A stretch of DNA of 64,000 nt from Exiguobacterium aurantiacum DSM 6208. Its GTDB lineage: Bacteria > Bacillota > Bacilli > Exiguobacteriales > Exiguobacteriaceae. The position numbers and the translations under genes were made by a program. The stretch is taken from assembly GCF_000702585.1 (NCBI RefSeq), contig NZ_JNIQ01000001.1:318501-382500 (forward strand), in the 5' to 3' direction. The notes beneath the pieces are model-generated. The model had not been told where the DNA came from and did no database searches. It saw only the letters and a list, made by a program, of their open reading frames with translations. Shown here piece by piece: positions 7,991-16,320 of the stretch (positions are counted from its first letter, which is position 1; every line of letters starts with the position of its first letter).

Positions 7991-9172
7991 ATGTTTGTCA
8001 CAACGCTTGATGCCCGACTGACTGATTTATATGAAGAGATGGTGACGCTACGCCGTCACTTCCACCAACATCCTGAACTCTCGTTCGAGGAACAAGAGAC
8101 ACCTCGTTTCATCGCGCATTATTTACGCGACCTCGGCCTTGATGTCCGCGAAGACGTCGGCGGCAACGGTGTCGTCGGGCGCATCAAAGGCGGGAACGGG
8201 CCGACGATTGCGTTCCGGGCCGACTTCGACGCGTTGCCGATTCAAGATTTGAAAGACGTCCCGTATCGATCGAAAGTGAACGGGGCGATGCATGCGTGCG
8301 GGCATGACGCCCATACGGCGTCGCTGCTCGTGCTCGCCAAAGTGCTCGCCGAGGCCGATTTGCCCGGAGACGTCGTCTTGATTCACCAGTTCGCCGAAGA
8401 ACTCGCACCCGGTGGCGCCAAACCGATGATTGAAGATGGCTGTCTCGACGGGGTCGACTATATATATGGCGTTCATATTTGGACACCGCTTCCGTTCGGG
8501 ACCATCGGCGTGAAAACCGGTTCCATCATGGCGGCAGCTGACCGTTTCGAACTGACGATCAAAGGAAAAGGGGGACACGGAGCCATCCCGCACCATACAA
8601 TCGATTCGCTCATGGTCGGGGTGAACGTCGCGAGCCAACTGCAACAAATTTTGAGTCGCCGCGTCGATCCGCTCGAACCGGCCGTCTTGACGATTGGAAC
8701 GTTCGAGTCGGGACAGGCGTTCAACGTCATCGCAGACGAAGCCCGTTTGTCCGGAACCGTCCGGACGTTTAATCCAGACACGCAAACACGCATCATGGAG
8801 GATATGGAGCGCATCATCGCTTCGACATGTGCCGGTGCTGGCGCGGACTATGATTTGACCTACATCCAAGGCTATCCCGCGGTCATCAATCATCCAATCG
8901 AAACGGAGCACGTGCGTCGCTCGGCCGCGAACGTAATCGGAGATGCCGGGATTGTCGAGATGTCCCCGCTCATGGTCGGTGAGGATTTCGCCTATTACTT
9001 GCAGCACGTCCCGGGTAGCTTCTTCTTTGCCGGTGCCGGCAACCCGGAACGAGGCGCCATCTTCCCACACCATCACCCTCGCTTTGACGTCGATGAACGG
9101 GCGATGCTCCACATGGCGCGCATCTTGATGAATGCCGCAGTCGAGACGTGGACAAGTACAAAAGAGGCGTGA
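7991..9172 (+). CDS. M20D-family amidohydrolase (hippurate/N-acyl amino acid hydrolase type)
   Basis: The 393-residue enzyme has the M20 metal-binding motifs: MHACGHDAHTA near residue 100, FAEELAPGG near 137 and GEDFAYYLQ near 330. A central dimerisation insert contains GKGGHGAIPHHTID. Members remove acyl groups from amino acids or related amides using two metal ions. The exact substrate cannot be read from sequence. The start is the ATG nine bases after TTGGAGTG; an in-frame GTG overlapping that ribosome site is rejected. The gene ends in a long hairpin shared with the convergent neighbour. Confidence 0.88.
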   Translation: MFVTTLDARLTDLYEEMVTLRRHFHQHPELSFEEQETPRFIAHYLRDLGLDVREDVGGNGVVGRIKGGNGPTIAFRADFDALPIQDLKDVPYRSKVNGAMHACGHDAHTASLLVLAKVLAEADLPGDVVLIHQFAEELAPGGAKPMIEDGCLDGVDYIYGVHIWTPLPFGTIGVKTGSIMAAADRFELTIKGKGGHGAIPHHTIDSLMVGVNVASQLQQILSRRVDPLEPAVLTIGTFESGQAFNVIADEARLSGTVRTFNPDTQTRIMEDMERIIASTCAGAGADYDLTYIQGYPAVINHPIETEHVRRSAANVIGDAGIVEMSPLMVGEDFAYYLQHVPGSFFFAGAGNPERGAIFPHHHPRFDVDERAMLHMARILMNAAVETWTSTKEA

Positions 9173-9196
9173 CGCAAATCGCGTCACGCCTCTTTT
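9160..9196. terminator. Bidirectional terminator between amidohydrolase and CNNM/CBS gene
   Basis: Sixteen-base complementary arms (AAAAGAGGCGTGACGC and its complement) with a 5-base loop overlap the stop codons of both convergent genes. Confidence 0.88.
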
Positions 9197-10509
9197 GTTT
9201 CTTCCGGTAACACAGAAATAAGCACTTGGTCGACTCGCTTCCCGTCCATATCAACGACTTCAAAACGTAGGCCATACGCCTCGACGACGTCCCCGCGTTT
9301 CGGGAAGTCACCAAGCGTGTAGATGACGAGACCGGCGAGTGTATGATAAGCGTTCCGTCCCTCATCGAATCGGGCGTCCCGAATACCGAGCGTCCGTTTC
9401 AAGTCTTCGATGCTGAGCAGCCCATCGGCTAAATACGTACCGTCTTCTCGGCGCACGACGTCCGGCGGTTCTTCTTCAATCATCACCTCGCCGACAATCT
9501 CTTCAAGGATGTCAAATAGCGTGACGAGTCCGAGAAAACCGCCGTACTCGTCTAAAACGAACGCAATCGGTGACCCGGTCTGTTGCATCATTTGGAGCAC
9601 TTGGCTCGCCTCTCGTTGTTTTGGCACGATGAGCGGTTGTTTAATTTTTTTGAGGATGTCCGAAGGGGTTGATAACTCGGGCAGCATCAACACGTCACGA
9701 ACATCGACGTAGCCGACGAAATCATCGAGCGTCCCCCGTCCGACTGGCAGTTTACTATGCTTGCTCTCATAAACAGCGGCTTCGATGTCTTCCACCGGAT
9801 CTTCTAAATCGACCCATTCGAGTGTCGTCCGCGGCTGCATCAACTCGTAAATCAATTGATCGTGAAACGCAAACACGCGCTCGACTTGCTGCACCTCTTC
9901 ATGGGCAAACTGTCCTTGCTGTGCCCCTTCGAACAGCAGTTGTTTGATTTCAAGTTCCGTCTCCCCGTCCGTTCGCTCTGCCTTCAATCCGAGCAGTTTG
10001 AACAAGAACAGCGTCGACTTCGATAAGATCCAAATGAACGGCCGCATCACTTTACTGAATAAGTCGAGCGCCGGGATGATTGCCATCGTCACCCGTTCCG
10101 GCGCGACGAGTGCGATTCGCTTCGGGACGAGCTCGCCGATGATGAGGGAGAGATACGTGATCACGGTGACGACGAGCACATACCCGACTGTCGACGCCGA
10201 TTGCGCGCTCATACCGAGCTGCTCGAACACATTCCCAACCGGTGTCGAGAACCTGGCGCCCCCGTAGGCCCCGTTGATGATACCGATCAACGTGATCCCG
10301 ACTTGAACGGTCGACAATAGGTCGGTCGGATCTTTTGAATACTTCAATGCGATTTGCGCGCTCCGCTTCCCCCGATTCGCCTCGACTTCGAGCTTCGATG
10401 GCTTCGATGAGATGAGCGCGATTTCCGTCATCGCGAAAATCCCGTTCAACACGATCAAAAACAAGACGATCATTAAGTCGATCCATATGGAAGAGCCCAC
10501 CGTATTCAT
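9184..10509 (-). CDS. CNNM/CBS/CorC_HlyC membrane protein (hemolysin-C/CorC family)
   Basis: The roughly 441-residue protein has an N-terminal CNNM domain with about four membrane segments (1-190), a pair of CBS domains (about 215-335) and a C-terminal CorC_HlyC domain (about 350-435, EDGTYLADGLLSIEDL). Relatives are implicated in magnesium or cobalt handling; the hemolysin name is historical. The start is ambiguous. GAGGTG lies only two bases before the ATG used here, and a GTG nine bases further in (10500) has a more usual spacing. Confidence 0.85.
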   Translation of the reverse strand: MNTVGSSIWIDLMIVLFLIVLNGIFAMTEIALISSKPSKLEVEANRGKRSAQIALKYSKDPTDLLSTVQVGITLIGIINGAYGGARFSTPVGNVFEQLGMSAQSASTVGYVLVVTVITYLSLIIGELVPKRIALVAPERVTMAIIPALDLFSKVMRPFIWILSKSTLFLFKLLGLKAERTDGETELEIKQLLFEGAQQGQFAHEEVQQVERVFAFHDQLIYELMQPRTTLEWVDLEDPVEDIEAAVYESKHSKLPVGRGTLDDFVGYVDVRDVLMLPELSTPSDILKKIKQPLIVPKQREASQVLQMMQQTGSPIAFVLDEYGGFLGLVTLFDILEEIVGEVMIEEEPPDVVRREDGTYLADGLLSIEDLKRTLGIRDARFDEGRNAYHTLAGLVIYTLGDFPKRGDVVEAYGLRFEVVDMDGKRVDQVLISVLPEETKEA

Positions 10510-10572
10510 CACCTCTATAGTTATTTCAGTTCACTTTATCCATCATACGTCTCTGTACCCGTTTTATGCACG

Positions 10573-10598
10573 AAAAAAGCCACTCCTTCAAGCGGCTT
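10573..10598 (-). terminator. Terminator of the YdcZ-Crp-YdcZ operon
   Basis: On the minus strand AAGCCGCT and AGTGGCTT form an 8-bp stem with a TGAAGG loop and a T6 tail, overlapping the stop codon of the last gene. Confidence 0.7.
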
Positions 10599-11058
10599 CC
10601 TTCATGGATTCATGTTGTAGCGCCACAGCTTGTGACTGTTTGAAGATGACGACACCGAGCAACAATATCATCAAGCCGATGACTTGCCCGGGTGACAACG
10701 CGAGTTGCGGCATGCCGAACGCACCGAACAAGTCGACGCCGAGTGCCCAAACTAACTGCGACACGAGGATGACCGACACCGACAAAGTCGGACCGAGCAA
10801 CTGGATGCTGCGCATGACGCAAAAGACGACGCCTACCCCGAGCAGCCCGCCGAGCGCATAAATTGGCGAGATGTCAAATACACCTCGAATGTTCCCGCCA
10901 AACAAAGCGAGCGGGATGAGCGAACCGAGAAGACCGACGACAAATACGAGCACCGTCGTCGCCCACGCCCCGAGATGGACGTTCATTTTCGCATTGACGG
11001 CCGCTTGGACGCTGATGAACGCACCCGCGACGGCCGAACAGATGATTCCGATAATCAT
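10588..11058 (-). CDS. YdcZ-family (DUF606) DMT-type membrane transporter, copy 2
   Basis: The 156-residue protein has five likely membrane segments spread over its length and begins MIIGIICSAVAGAFISVQAA, typical of the YdcZ family within the drug/metabolite transporter superfamily. A second YdcZ protein is encoded at the start of the same operon. Small DMT proteins often work as pairs, so a heteromeric exporter is likely. Substrate is unknown. The start follows AAGGAG. A Crp/Fnr-type regulator gene separates the two copies. Confidence 0.82.
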   Translation of the reverse strand: MIIGIICSAVAGAFISVQAAVNAKMNVHLGAWATTVLVFVVGLLGSLIPLALFGGNIRGVFDISPIYALGGLLGVGVVFCVMRSIQLLGPTLSVSVILVSQLVWALGVDLFGAFGMPQLALSPGQVIGLMILLLGVVIFKQSQAVALQHESMKEAA

Positions 11059-11069
11059 GATGATTCTCC

Positions 11070-11741
11070 TTACTCGTAGAGCATGCCATTGGCACGCTGC
11101 TTTAATCGTTCCATATCCAAAATCTTGACTTGTTTCCGCGTCCGTTCGACGAGTCCCTCATCCGCGAACGCCTGCAACGTCCGATTCAAGTGACGATAGC
11201 TCGTCCCGAGCCACTCGGCCACTTCTTTTCGTTTCAATTGACTCATCTCTGTCTGAAACAAATCATTTCCGGACTCACTGAGCGAGACGAGGTAGCCGGC
11301 GAGACGCTCTTCAAGCGTTGACATCAAATGATTCGACGACGCGTTCGCCTCGATGAACAATTTCTCCGACACACCGCGCAACAGATGTTCCGTGAACTCG
11401 ATGGTCCGGTTATGCGCTCGCAACACCTCGAACGGGATTCGTAAACAAACGACCGGCCCGACCGCCTCGACCGTATGGAGCACGTGGCGTCCGCTCGCGT
11501 ATTCGATGTCTCCGATCAATGTCGGGGCCGCTTTCAAGCGGAGCAAGCGCAACTTTCCTTCTTCACTGAGCGTATAGATTTTGACACGCCCCTCTAGGAC
11601 AACGAACAACGCATCGATTACTTGATCGTTCGCACAGAGCATCGCCCCGGATGGATACGTCACAATCGAGGAGTGGGCGAGCGTCTGTTCCGAAAACAAG
11701 TGACGCCAACCAAGCCGTATTAACGCAGCCTCTACTTTCAT
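11070..11741 (-). CDS. Crp/Fnr-family transcription regulator
   Basis: The 223-residue protein has an N-terminal cyclic-nucleotide-binding-like beta barrel (about 25-120). A long dimerisation helix and a C-terminal winged helix (about 165-210, KEVAEWLGTSYRHLNRTLQ) follow. No cysteine cluster for an iron-sulfur cluster is evident in the N-terminal region, so it is unlike Fnr itself and closer to YeiL-type regulators. The ATG follows GAGGAGGAC; the longer frame upstream has no ribosome site. It is encoded between two ydcZ genes and probably regulates them; a palindrome at the operon promoter is the candidate operator. Confidence 0.85.
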   Translation of the reverse strand: MKVEAALIRLGWRHLFSEQTLAHSSIVTYPSGAMLCANDQVIDALFVVLEGRVKIYTLSEEGKLRLLRLKAAPTLIGDIEYASGRHVLHTVEAVGPVVCLRIPFEVLRAHNRTIEFTEHLLRGVSEKLFIEANASSNHLMSTLEERLAGYLVSLSESGNDLFQTEMSQLKRKEVAEWLGTSYRHLNRTLQAFADEGLVERTRKQVKILDMERLKQRANGMLYE

Positions 11742-11754
11742 CTTCGTGTCCTCC

Positions 11755-12180
11755 TCATGTGAACGTATAGACGCCAATCCCAATCACCATCAGGCTGAGT
11801 CCGATGACCTGTCCTCCGGTGACCGGTTTCTTTGCGACACCGAACCAGCCGTTCGAATCGATTAAAAATGCCCCAATCAACTGTGCGACGAGCAATACAC
11901 AAATCGCCCACGTCACGCCGAGCTGTTGAATCGCCGTCAACTCACCGAAGACGACGAACACACCGAACAGTCCGCCCAGACTGTAATACCAAGGGACGCG
12001 TCGGAACGCGGTGATATCCCCGTCACGCTTGAACGCGTAGATGAATAGCGCCAACGCCAATCCGACGAGGTGGACGACGGTGACCGACAACCACGCCCCG
12101 ACCGCATAGCCGAGTTTGGCGTTGAAGATGCCTTGTAAGGCGATAAACGTGCCCGAGAGCAACGCAAAGATGATTCCCAT
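11755..12180 (-). CDS. YdcZ-family (DUF606) DMT-type membrane transporter, copy 1
   Basis: The 141-residue product is a five-segment membrane protein beginning MGIIFALLSGTFIALQGIFN, of the same family as the protein encoded two genes downstream. It is the first gene of the ydcZ-crp-ydcZ operon and is preceded by GGGGGAGAAAGA. Its stop lies 13 bp before the regulator start, so the three genes are probably one transcript. Two unlike small DMT subunits suggest a heterodimer. Confidence 0.82.
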   Translation of the reverse strand: MGIIFALLSGTFIALQGIFNAKLGYAVGAWLSVTVVHLVGLALALFIYAFKRDGDITAFRRVPWYYSLGGLFGVFVVFGELTAIQQLGVTWAICVLLVAQLIGAFLIDSNGWFGVAKKPVTGGQVIGLSLMVIGIGVYTFT

Positions 12181-12206
12181 TCTTTCTCCCCCTGTCTCTT
12201 CGTCTG

Positions 12207-12247
12207 ACTGTACGGGAGAATGAATCGTTTGAAAAGGACATATGTCC
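12207..12247 (-). promoter_or_regulatory. Promoter and candidate Crp/Fnr-type operator of the ydcZ-crp-ydcZ operon
   Basis: On the minus strand TTTTCA (12230-12235) and TACAGT (12207-12212) form a 17-bp-spaced promoter. Directly upstream of the -35 lies the perfect palindrome GGACATATGTCC (12236-12247). Its centre is about 41.5 bp from the expected start site, the classical class-II position for Crp/Fnr activators. The operon's own Crp/Fnr-type protein is the obvious candidate ligand. Confidence 0.6.
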
Positions 12248-12248
12248 G

Positions 12249-12281
12249 AAAAAAGACAATCTAGGCAATGCCTAGATTGTC
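12249..12281 (-). terminator. Terminator of the DJ-1/PfpI gene
   Basis: GACAATCTAGGC and GCCTAGATTGTC form a 12-bp stem with a 3-base loop, followed on the minus strand by CTTTTTT. The next operon's promoter begins immediately after it. Confidence 0.9.
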
Positions 12282-12288
12282 CATGGCG

Positions 12289-12951
12289 TTATTTGAGTAA
12301 CTTGACGATTTCTTCGGCGACCCGCTCAGACGATTGCGGATTTTGACCTGTGACGAGACGCTCGTCAACAGCGACGTTGACCGCCCAGTTGTCGGCCCCA
12401 TCGAAGTTGCCGCCTTTCTCGCGAAGCGCCGTTTCAAGCAAGAACGGTACAGCTGAGTCGAGCTGCATCTCGCGCTCTTCGGCATCCGTGAAGCCCGTCA
12501 CTTGTTTGTCTTTCACGAGCGGTTCACCGTTGCTCAACTTGACGTTCACGAGTCCGATTGGTCCGTGACAAACCGCTGCCACAACGTTCCCGTTCTCATA
12601 GACGTCGCGTACGACGCGTTGTAATGTTTCGCTGTTCGGGAAGTCGACGACCGTCCCATGTCCACCTGGTAGGAAGACGGCATCATACGTGTCGTCTGCA
12701 ACCTGGTCGAGACGAGCCGTATTTTTTAACAAATCTTGTGTGTTCAGAACGTCTTGTGACAAGCCGTCCTCGAGACTGTTCGCATCGATTGGCACGTCTC
12801 CGCCTTCGATACTTGCGACGGTCACTTTGTATCCTTGCTTCTCGAATTGGAGATACGGCGCCGCGAACTCTTCGAGCCAAAGTCCTGTATCATGGCCATT
12901 CTCTAGTTTATCGGCAGACGTCGAGACGATCAATACATGTTTTGACATCAT
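12289..12951 (-). CDS. DJ-1/PfpI-superfamily protein (Hsp31/YfkM-like)
   Basis: The roughly 220-residue protein has the class-I amidotransferase-like fold of the DJ-1/PfpI group, with the nucleophile-elbow cysteine in VAAVCHGPIG near residue 140 and FLPGGHG near 97. A glutamate early in the chain would complete the usual active site. Such proteins act as chaperones, glyoxalase-III-like enzymes or detoxifiers. The start follows AAGGAGG. A candidate sigma-B-like promoter lies upstream, consistent with the sigma-B control I recall for such genes in Bacillus. Confidence 0.85.
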   Translation of the reverse strand: MMSKHVLIVSTSADKLENGHDTGLWLEEFAAPYLQFEKQGYKVTVASIEGGDVPIDANSLEDGLSQDVLNTQDLLKNTARLDQVADDTYDAVFLPGGHGTVVDFPNSETLQRVVRDVYENGNVVAAVCHGPIGLVNVKLSNGEPLVKDKQVTGFTDAEEREMQLDSAVPFLLETALREKGGNFDGADNWAVNVAVDERLVTGQNPQSSERVAEEIVKLLK

Positions 12952-12987
12952 CAATTCCTCCTTCTGAAATGAGCATACGACATAGTT

Positions 12988-13012
12988 GTTCCCGCTCTTC
13001 TCACCTTCAAAC
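12988..13012 (-). promoter_or_regulatory. Candidate sigma-B-type promoter for the DJ-1/PfpI gene
   Basis: On the minus strand GTTTGA (13007-13012) and GGGAAC (12988-12993) are separated by 13 bp, close to the consensus GTTTAA-N13-15-GGGWAT. Confidence 0.4.
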
Positions 13013-13129
13013 CCTTTAATGCTCCCCCGACCTTAACGACAAACTTTTTTTGACCTGGTCTTTTTTTGAAAACGGACGTTGTCCATTGTGCGAGTATACT
13101 GGTCTCATTAGCCAGCAGGAGGGATTGTC

Positions 13130-13222
13130 GTGACGAAATCGATACTAGAATGGGGATTTCTCGCCGTCGCCGCTTTGATTGTGATGCTCATCGTCATTGG
13201 AAGTACATTATGTCCGTTGTGA
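13130..13222 (+). CDS. 30-residue single-span membrane protein
   Basis: A GTG codon seven bases after AGGAGG opens a 30-codon frame ending in TGA. The product is one hydrophobic helix with a short charged N-terminus (TKSILEWG) and ends CPL. A TATACT element (13095-13100) lies about 30 bp before the start. The ribosome site and the single clean helix make this a plausible small membrane protein. It lies between the DJ-1 gene and glycerol dehydrogenase. The family is unknown. Confidence 0.5.
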   Translation: MTKSILEWGFLAVAALIVMLIVIGSTLCPL

Positions 13223-13328
13223 CACTCGTTCACGGAGCTGTCACGCGAATATCCGTTTACCGTACACCAGAAACCGGGAACAACTTTACTGTTGTCCATC
13301 GCCAGCTCACTTCGAAAGGATGTTGATT

Positions 13329-14435
13329 ATGTCAGAACGCGTTTTCATCAGTCCAGCCAAGTATGTGCAAGGTAAGAATACGATCGACCAGCTCGGAAAA
13401 CATGTGAGTCATTTCGGTTCGAAGGCCCTGTTGATTGCCGACGATATCGTTTGGCGCATCATCGGGGACCGCGTGACCGCCGCTCTTTCCTCAAGCGATG
13501 TCGAAACGGAGAAAGCAGATTTTGTCGGCGAGGCATCTCGCCACGAGATTGAGCGAATCGCTGCTGCCGCGAAAGAGAACCATGTCTCGTTCGTAATCGG
13601 CATGGGTGGCGGGAAGACGCTCGATACCGCCAAAGCGGTTGCCGACGAACTTGAGGCCCGCATTGTCATCGTTCCGACCATCGCCTCGACGGATGCCCCG
13701 ACGAGTGCTTTATCCGTCATCTATACCGATGAAGGAAACTTTGAGAGCTATCGCTTCTATAAGAAAAACCCGGACCTCGTGCTCGTTGACACGAAGCTGA
13801 TTGCCGAAGCGCCGGCCCGCTTCCTCGCCTCAGGCATTGCGGATGCCCTCGCGACATGGGTCGAGGTGCGCAGCGTCCTCGCCTTCGGTGGGAAGACGAT
13901 GGCAGGCGGCGTCCCGACCATCGCCGCTGAAGCGATTGCGAAACGTTGTGAGGAAGTGCTGTTTGACTATGGGATCCCTGCGTACGAGTCGGTGCAGGCA
14001 AAAGTCGTCACACCGGCGCTCGAGGCGGTCGTCGAGGCGAACACCTTACTCAGCGGTCTCGGTTTCGAGAGCGGCGGTCTGGCCGCGGCCCATGCCATCC
14101 ACAACGGGTTCACGGCGCTCGATGGGGACATCCATCACTTGACCCACGGTGAGAAAGTCGCGTTCGGCACGCTCGTGCAACTCGCGCTCGAAGGACGGAC
14201 CCAAGAAGAGTTCGAGCGTTACGTCGCCTTATATATGGCGCTTGATTTGCCGGTCACGCTCGAAGACGTGAAATTGAAAGACGCCTCACGAGAAGACATC
14301 CTAAAAGTCGGACAAGCCGCAACCGCCGATGGGGAAACGATTCATAGCGGTTTTGACGTTACACCGGAAGACGTGGCGGACGCCATCATCGCGGCCGATC
14401 GGTACGCCCGCTTGTATCAAGCGAAGCTCCGCTAA
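13329..14435 (+). CDS. gldA: Glycerol dehydrogenase
   Basis: The 368-residue protein is an iron-containing-alcohol-dehydrogenase-type enzyme. The nucleotide-binding motif [16 protein letters not shown] is near residue 95. Metal-binding histidines are visible in [12 protein letters not shown] near 255 and in [12 protein letters not shown] near 272, and an aspartate in [11 protein letters not shown] near 172. It oxidises glycerol to dihydroxyacetone with NAD. The ATG chosen follows GAAAGGATG; a longer upstream frame has no ribosome site. It is monocistronic, ending in a strong hairpin shared with the convergent neighbour. Confidence 0.92.
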   Translation: MSERVFISPAKYVQGKNTIDQLGKHVSHFGSKALLIADDIVWRIIGDRVTAALSSSDVETEKADFVGEASRHEIERIAAAAKENHVSFVIGMGGGKTLDTAKAVADELEARIVIVPTIASTDAPTSALSVIYTDEGNFESYRFYKKNPDLVLVDTKLIAEAPARFLASGIADALATWVEVRSVLAFGGKTMAGGVPTIAAEAIAKRCEEVLFDYGIPAYESVQAKVVTPALEAVVEANTLLSGLGFESGGLAAAHAIHNGFTALDGDIHHLTHGEKVAFGTLVQLALEGRTQEEFERYVALYMALDLPVTLEDVKLKDASREDILKVGQAATADGETIHSGFDVTPEDVADAIIAADRYARLYQAKLR

Positions 14436-14438
14436 TTG

Positions 14439-14475
14439 AAAACGAGGATCAGCGCTCGGGCTGATCCTCGTTTTT
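14439..14475. terminator. Terminator of gldA
   Basis: AAAACGAGGATCAG pairs with CTGATCCTCGTTTT around a GCGCTCGGG loop, and the tail is T-rich. The hairpin also overlaps the end of the convergent membrane-protein gene. Confidence 0.88.
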
Positions 14476-14925
14476 TTGTTTCGGGGAGGCGATGAACGTC
14501 AACATGATGCCGACGACCATGCAACTGACGGTCAATATGAAAAATGTCAGTTGGTTCACGTAAATGATGTTCGTGAATTGATTCCAGCCTGTCGCATATG
14601 CCGCGTTCGTCGACTCCTGAATCCCATCACGGAGTGCGCTCGCTTGATCGGCATTGACCGTCAGCGCGAACGCCGCCATGGCGATGCCGCCGATGATGAG
14701 CCCGACCCGGCCGAACGGATGGACCGTTTGCACCGTTCGACGCGCGAGCCGAATGGTGATCCAAACGAACAATAGCGCGAACGGCCAGCCGATGAGCAAG
14801 ACGAGTACGTATGGGTTCCCTTCACCAGCCGGCTCCGTGTACGATGCCGTCATCGTCTCTCCGAGTTTGAATAGAATGAATGTGATCAGCGTGATGATGA
14901 ACCACGCCTTGATTAACTTTTCCAT
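14449..14925 (-). CDS. Four-helix membrane protein of unknown function
   Basis: The 158-residue product has four likely membrane segments (about 5-22, 40-58, 73-92 and 122-145) and a hydrophilic C-terminal tail (SPKQKNEDQPER). I do not recognise the family. The start is preceded by GAGGTGAAATC. It lies upstream of the gldA terminator and downstream of another small membrane protein gene, which has its own terminator, so the two are probably separate transcripts. Confidence 0.65.
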   Translation of the reverse strand: MEKLIKAWFIITLITFILFKLGETMTASYTEPAGEGNPYVLVLLIGWPFALLFVWITIRLARRTVQTVHPFGRVGLIIGGIAMAAFALTVNADQASALRDGIQESTNAAYATGWNQFTNIIYVNQLTFFILTVSCMVVGIMLTFIASPKQKNEDQPER

Positions 14926-14950
14926 GATTTCACCTCGCCCTCAGTATAAC

Positions 14951-14980
14951 AAAACACCGTATGCCTCCGCATACGGTGTT
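14951..14980 (-). terminator. Terminator of the 72-residue membrane protein gene
   Basis: ACACCGTATGC and GCATACGGTGT form an 11-bp stem around CTCC, followed on the minus strand by TTTGTT. Confidence 0.85.
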
Positions 14981-14983
14981 CGG

Positions 14984-15202
14984 TCACGACTTCGGACGAA
15001 TCGCGTAATAAATCAGGATGACGAGCCACGTCCAAATCCCGGTAAAGATCCCGAGAATCCCGACGACGAAGAATCCAAGCGGAATCATCGACTTCGTACG
15101 ATTGTAATCTTTCCACATGTCCGATAACCCTTTGATGTTGAAATACAAAAAGGCGAAGAACAAAATGAGCAATAAAAGCGGTAAGCCGAAGATGAGTTCC
15201 AT
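14984..15202 (-). CDS. Small two-helix membrane protein of unknown function
   Basis: The 72-residue product has two membrane segments (residues 4-22 and 41-65) separated by a short charged loop (DMWKDYNRTK), and ends RPKS. No family is recognised. It has a good ribosome site (GAAAGGAGTGATCGT before ATG) and a strong terminator directly after the stop, so it is a credible independent gene. Confidence 0.65.
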   Translation of the reverse strand: MELIFGLPLLLLILFFAFLYFNIKGLSDMWKDYNRTKSMIPLGFFVVGILGIFTGIWTWLVILIYYAIRPKS

Positions 15203-15258
15203 ACGATCACTCCTTTCTCGTCCCGACCGTTCTTGTTAGTTCAAGTGTACCGCTTGCA

Positions 15259-15291
15259 TGGATACGGCGCATCGGGCTGCGGCCGTATCCA
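15259..15291. repeat. Ten-base inverted repeat upstream of the vanY-like gene
   Basis: TGGATACGGC (15259-15268) and GCCGTATCCA (15282-15291) are perfect complements 13 bases apart. No T-run follows on either strand, so it is not a typical terminator. It lies in the 200-bp gap between two divergent genes and may be an operator. Confidence 0.5.
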
Positions 15292-15402
15292 GATGTGGTC
15301 ATGAGGCGGATACGCTCGTACTCTATTCCCTAAAAGTTTCTCTTTTCAACATTTGTAAAAAAGGGAAAACAGAACTATCGATTGAGAAGGAGGATGACCG
15401 TC

Positions 15403-16239
15403 ATGAAATTCATCGCCGCGTTCCTCATCGTCTGCCTGATGTTCAGCACGCATGTCACCGAAGCCGCAACGAAAACGACCGCCGGCTATACGATCCAATC
15501 GACGAAACTGTATGGACGTGCCATGCAAACGTCACCGGTTTTAAAAACGCTCCCAAAGAACACACCGGTACAGTATTCCGTCTATAACCGAAGTTGGTCG
15601 AACGTCTACATCGGCAGCACCCGCTACTTCACCCCATCCACGAACCTCAAAGCCGGTATCCCGAAACTTTCCTCGACCGAACGGCTTCGCCTCGTCAACA
15701 AGCAGCATGGACTCGCATCCACTTATCGGTCCACCCAACTCGTCACCCTCACAATCCCGACCGTCTACGCGAAAGGAAGCGAACGGACGCTCATGGCCGC
15801 CGAGGCCGCCCACGCACTCGCCCGCCTCTATTATGATGGCCGGAAACAAGGGCATACGCTCTACGCGCTCAGCGCCTATCGTTCTTACACGACCCAAAAA
15901 TCGCTCTACAATTATTGGGTCAATGCTCGAGGGACGGCTTACGCCTCGATGTACGTCGCCCGGCCAGGTCATAGCGAGCATCAGACCGGACTCGCCGTCG
16001 ATATGACGAGCCAGCGCATGCAACTGGGGCTCGCCGCCTCGTTCGAGCAGACCCCGGAAGGAAGATGGATGCTAGCGAACGCTCACCGTTACGGCTTCAT
16101 CATCCGCTATCCGAAAGGCAAAGAGAAAATCACCGGCTACAACTATGAACCGTGGCACTTGCGCTACGTCGGCGTCAATGAGGCAACGACGATGAAACAG
16201 AACAATTGGACGTTTGAAGAGTGGTGGACGAAGCGTTGA
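15403..16239 (+). CDS. Secreted D-alanyl-D-alanine carboxypeptidase, VanY type
   Basis: The 278-residue protein has a signal peptide (about 1-24, ending THVTEA). A small domain of about 55 residues resembling a bacterial SH3 module follows. The C-terminal part is a VanY/M15B zinc peptidase domain (about 105-275). Zinc-site motifs HSEHQTGLAVDM and YEPWHLRYVG are intact. It should trim the terminal D-alanine from peptidoglycan stem peptides outside the cell. The ATG chosen has AAGGAGG at normal spacing; upstream in-frame ATGs overlap that site. It is a single gene. Confidence 0.88.
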   Translation: MKFIAAFLIVCLMFSTHVTEAATKTTAGYTIQSTKLYGRAMQTSPVLKTLPKNTPVQYSVYNRSWSNVYIGSTRYFTPSTNLKAGIPKLSSTERLRLVNKQHGLASTYRSTQLVTLTIPTVYAKGSERTLMAAEAAHALARLYYDGRKQGHTLYALSAYRSYTTQKSLYNYWVNARGTAYASMYVARPGHSEHQTGLAVDMTSQRMQLGLAASFEQTPEGRWMLANAHRYGFIIRYPKGKEKITGYNYEPWHLRYVGVNEATTMKQNNWTFEEWWTKR

Positions 16240-16320
16240 CACCGAGCAGGAAGCGATAAATCGGAGCCGACTTCACGCTATACTAGAAGATGTACGATAC
16301 TTGTGAAGGAGGAACGCAAT

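Noticed and set aside
8123-9187. Long minus-strand frame across the amidohydrolase gene
   Set aside because: Antisense shadow; no ribosome site or protein motifs, while the plus-strand gene has intact catalytic motifs.
13066-13326. 86-codon plus-strand frame upstream of gldA
   Set aside because: No ribosome site; it overlaps the better-supported 30-codon frame with its AGGAGG and shows no recognisable protein features.
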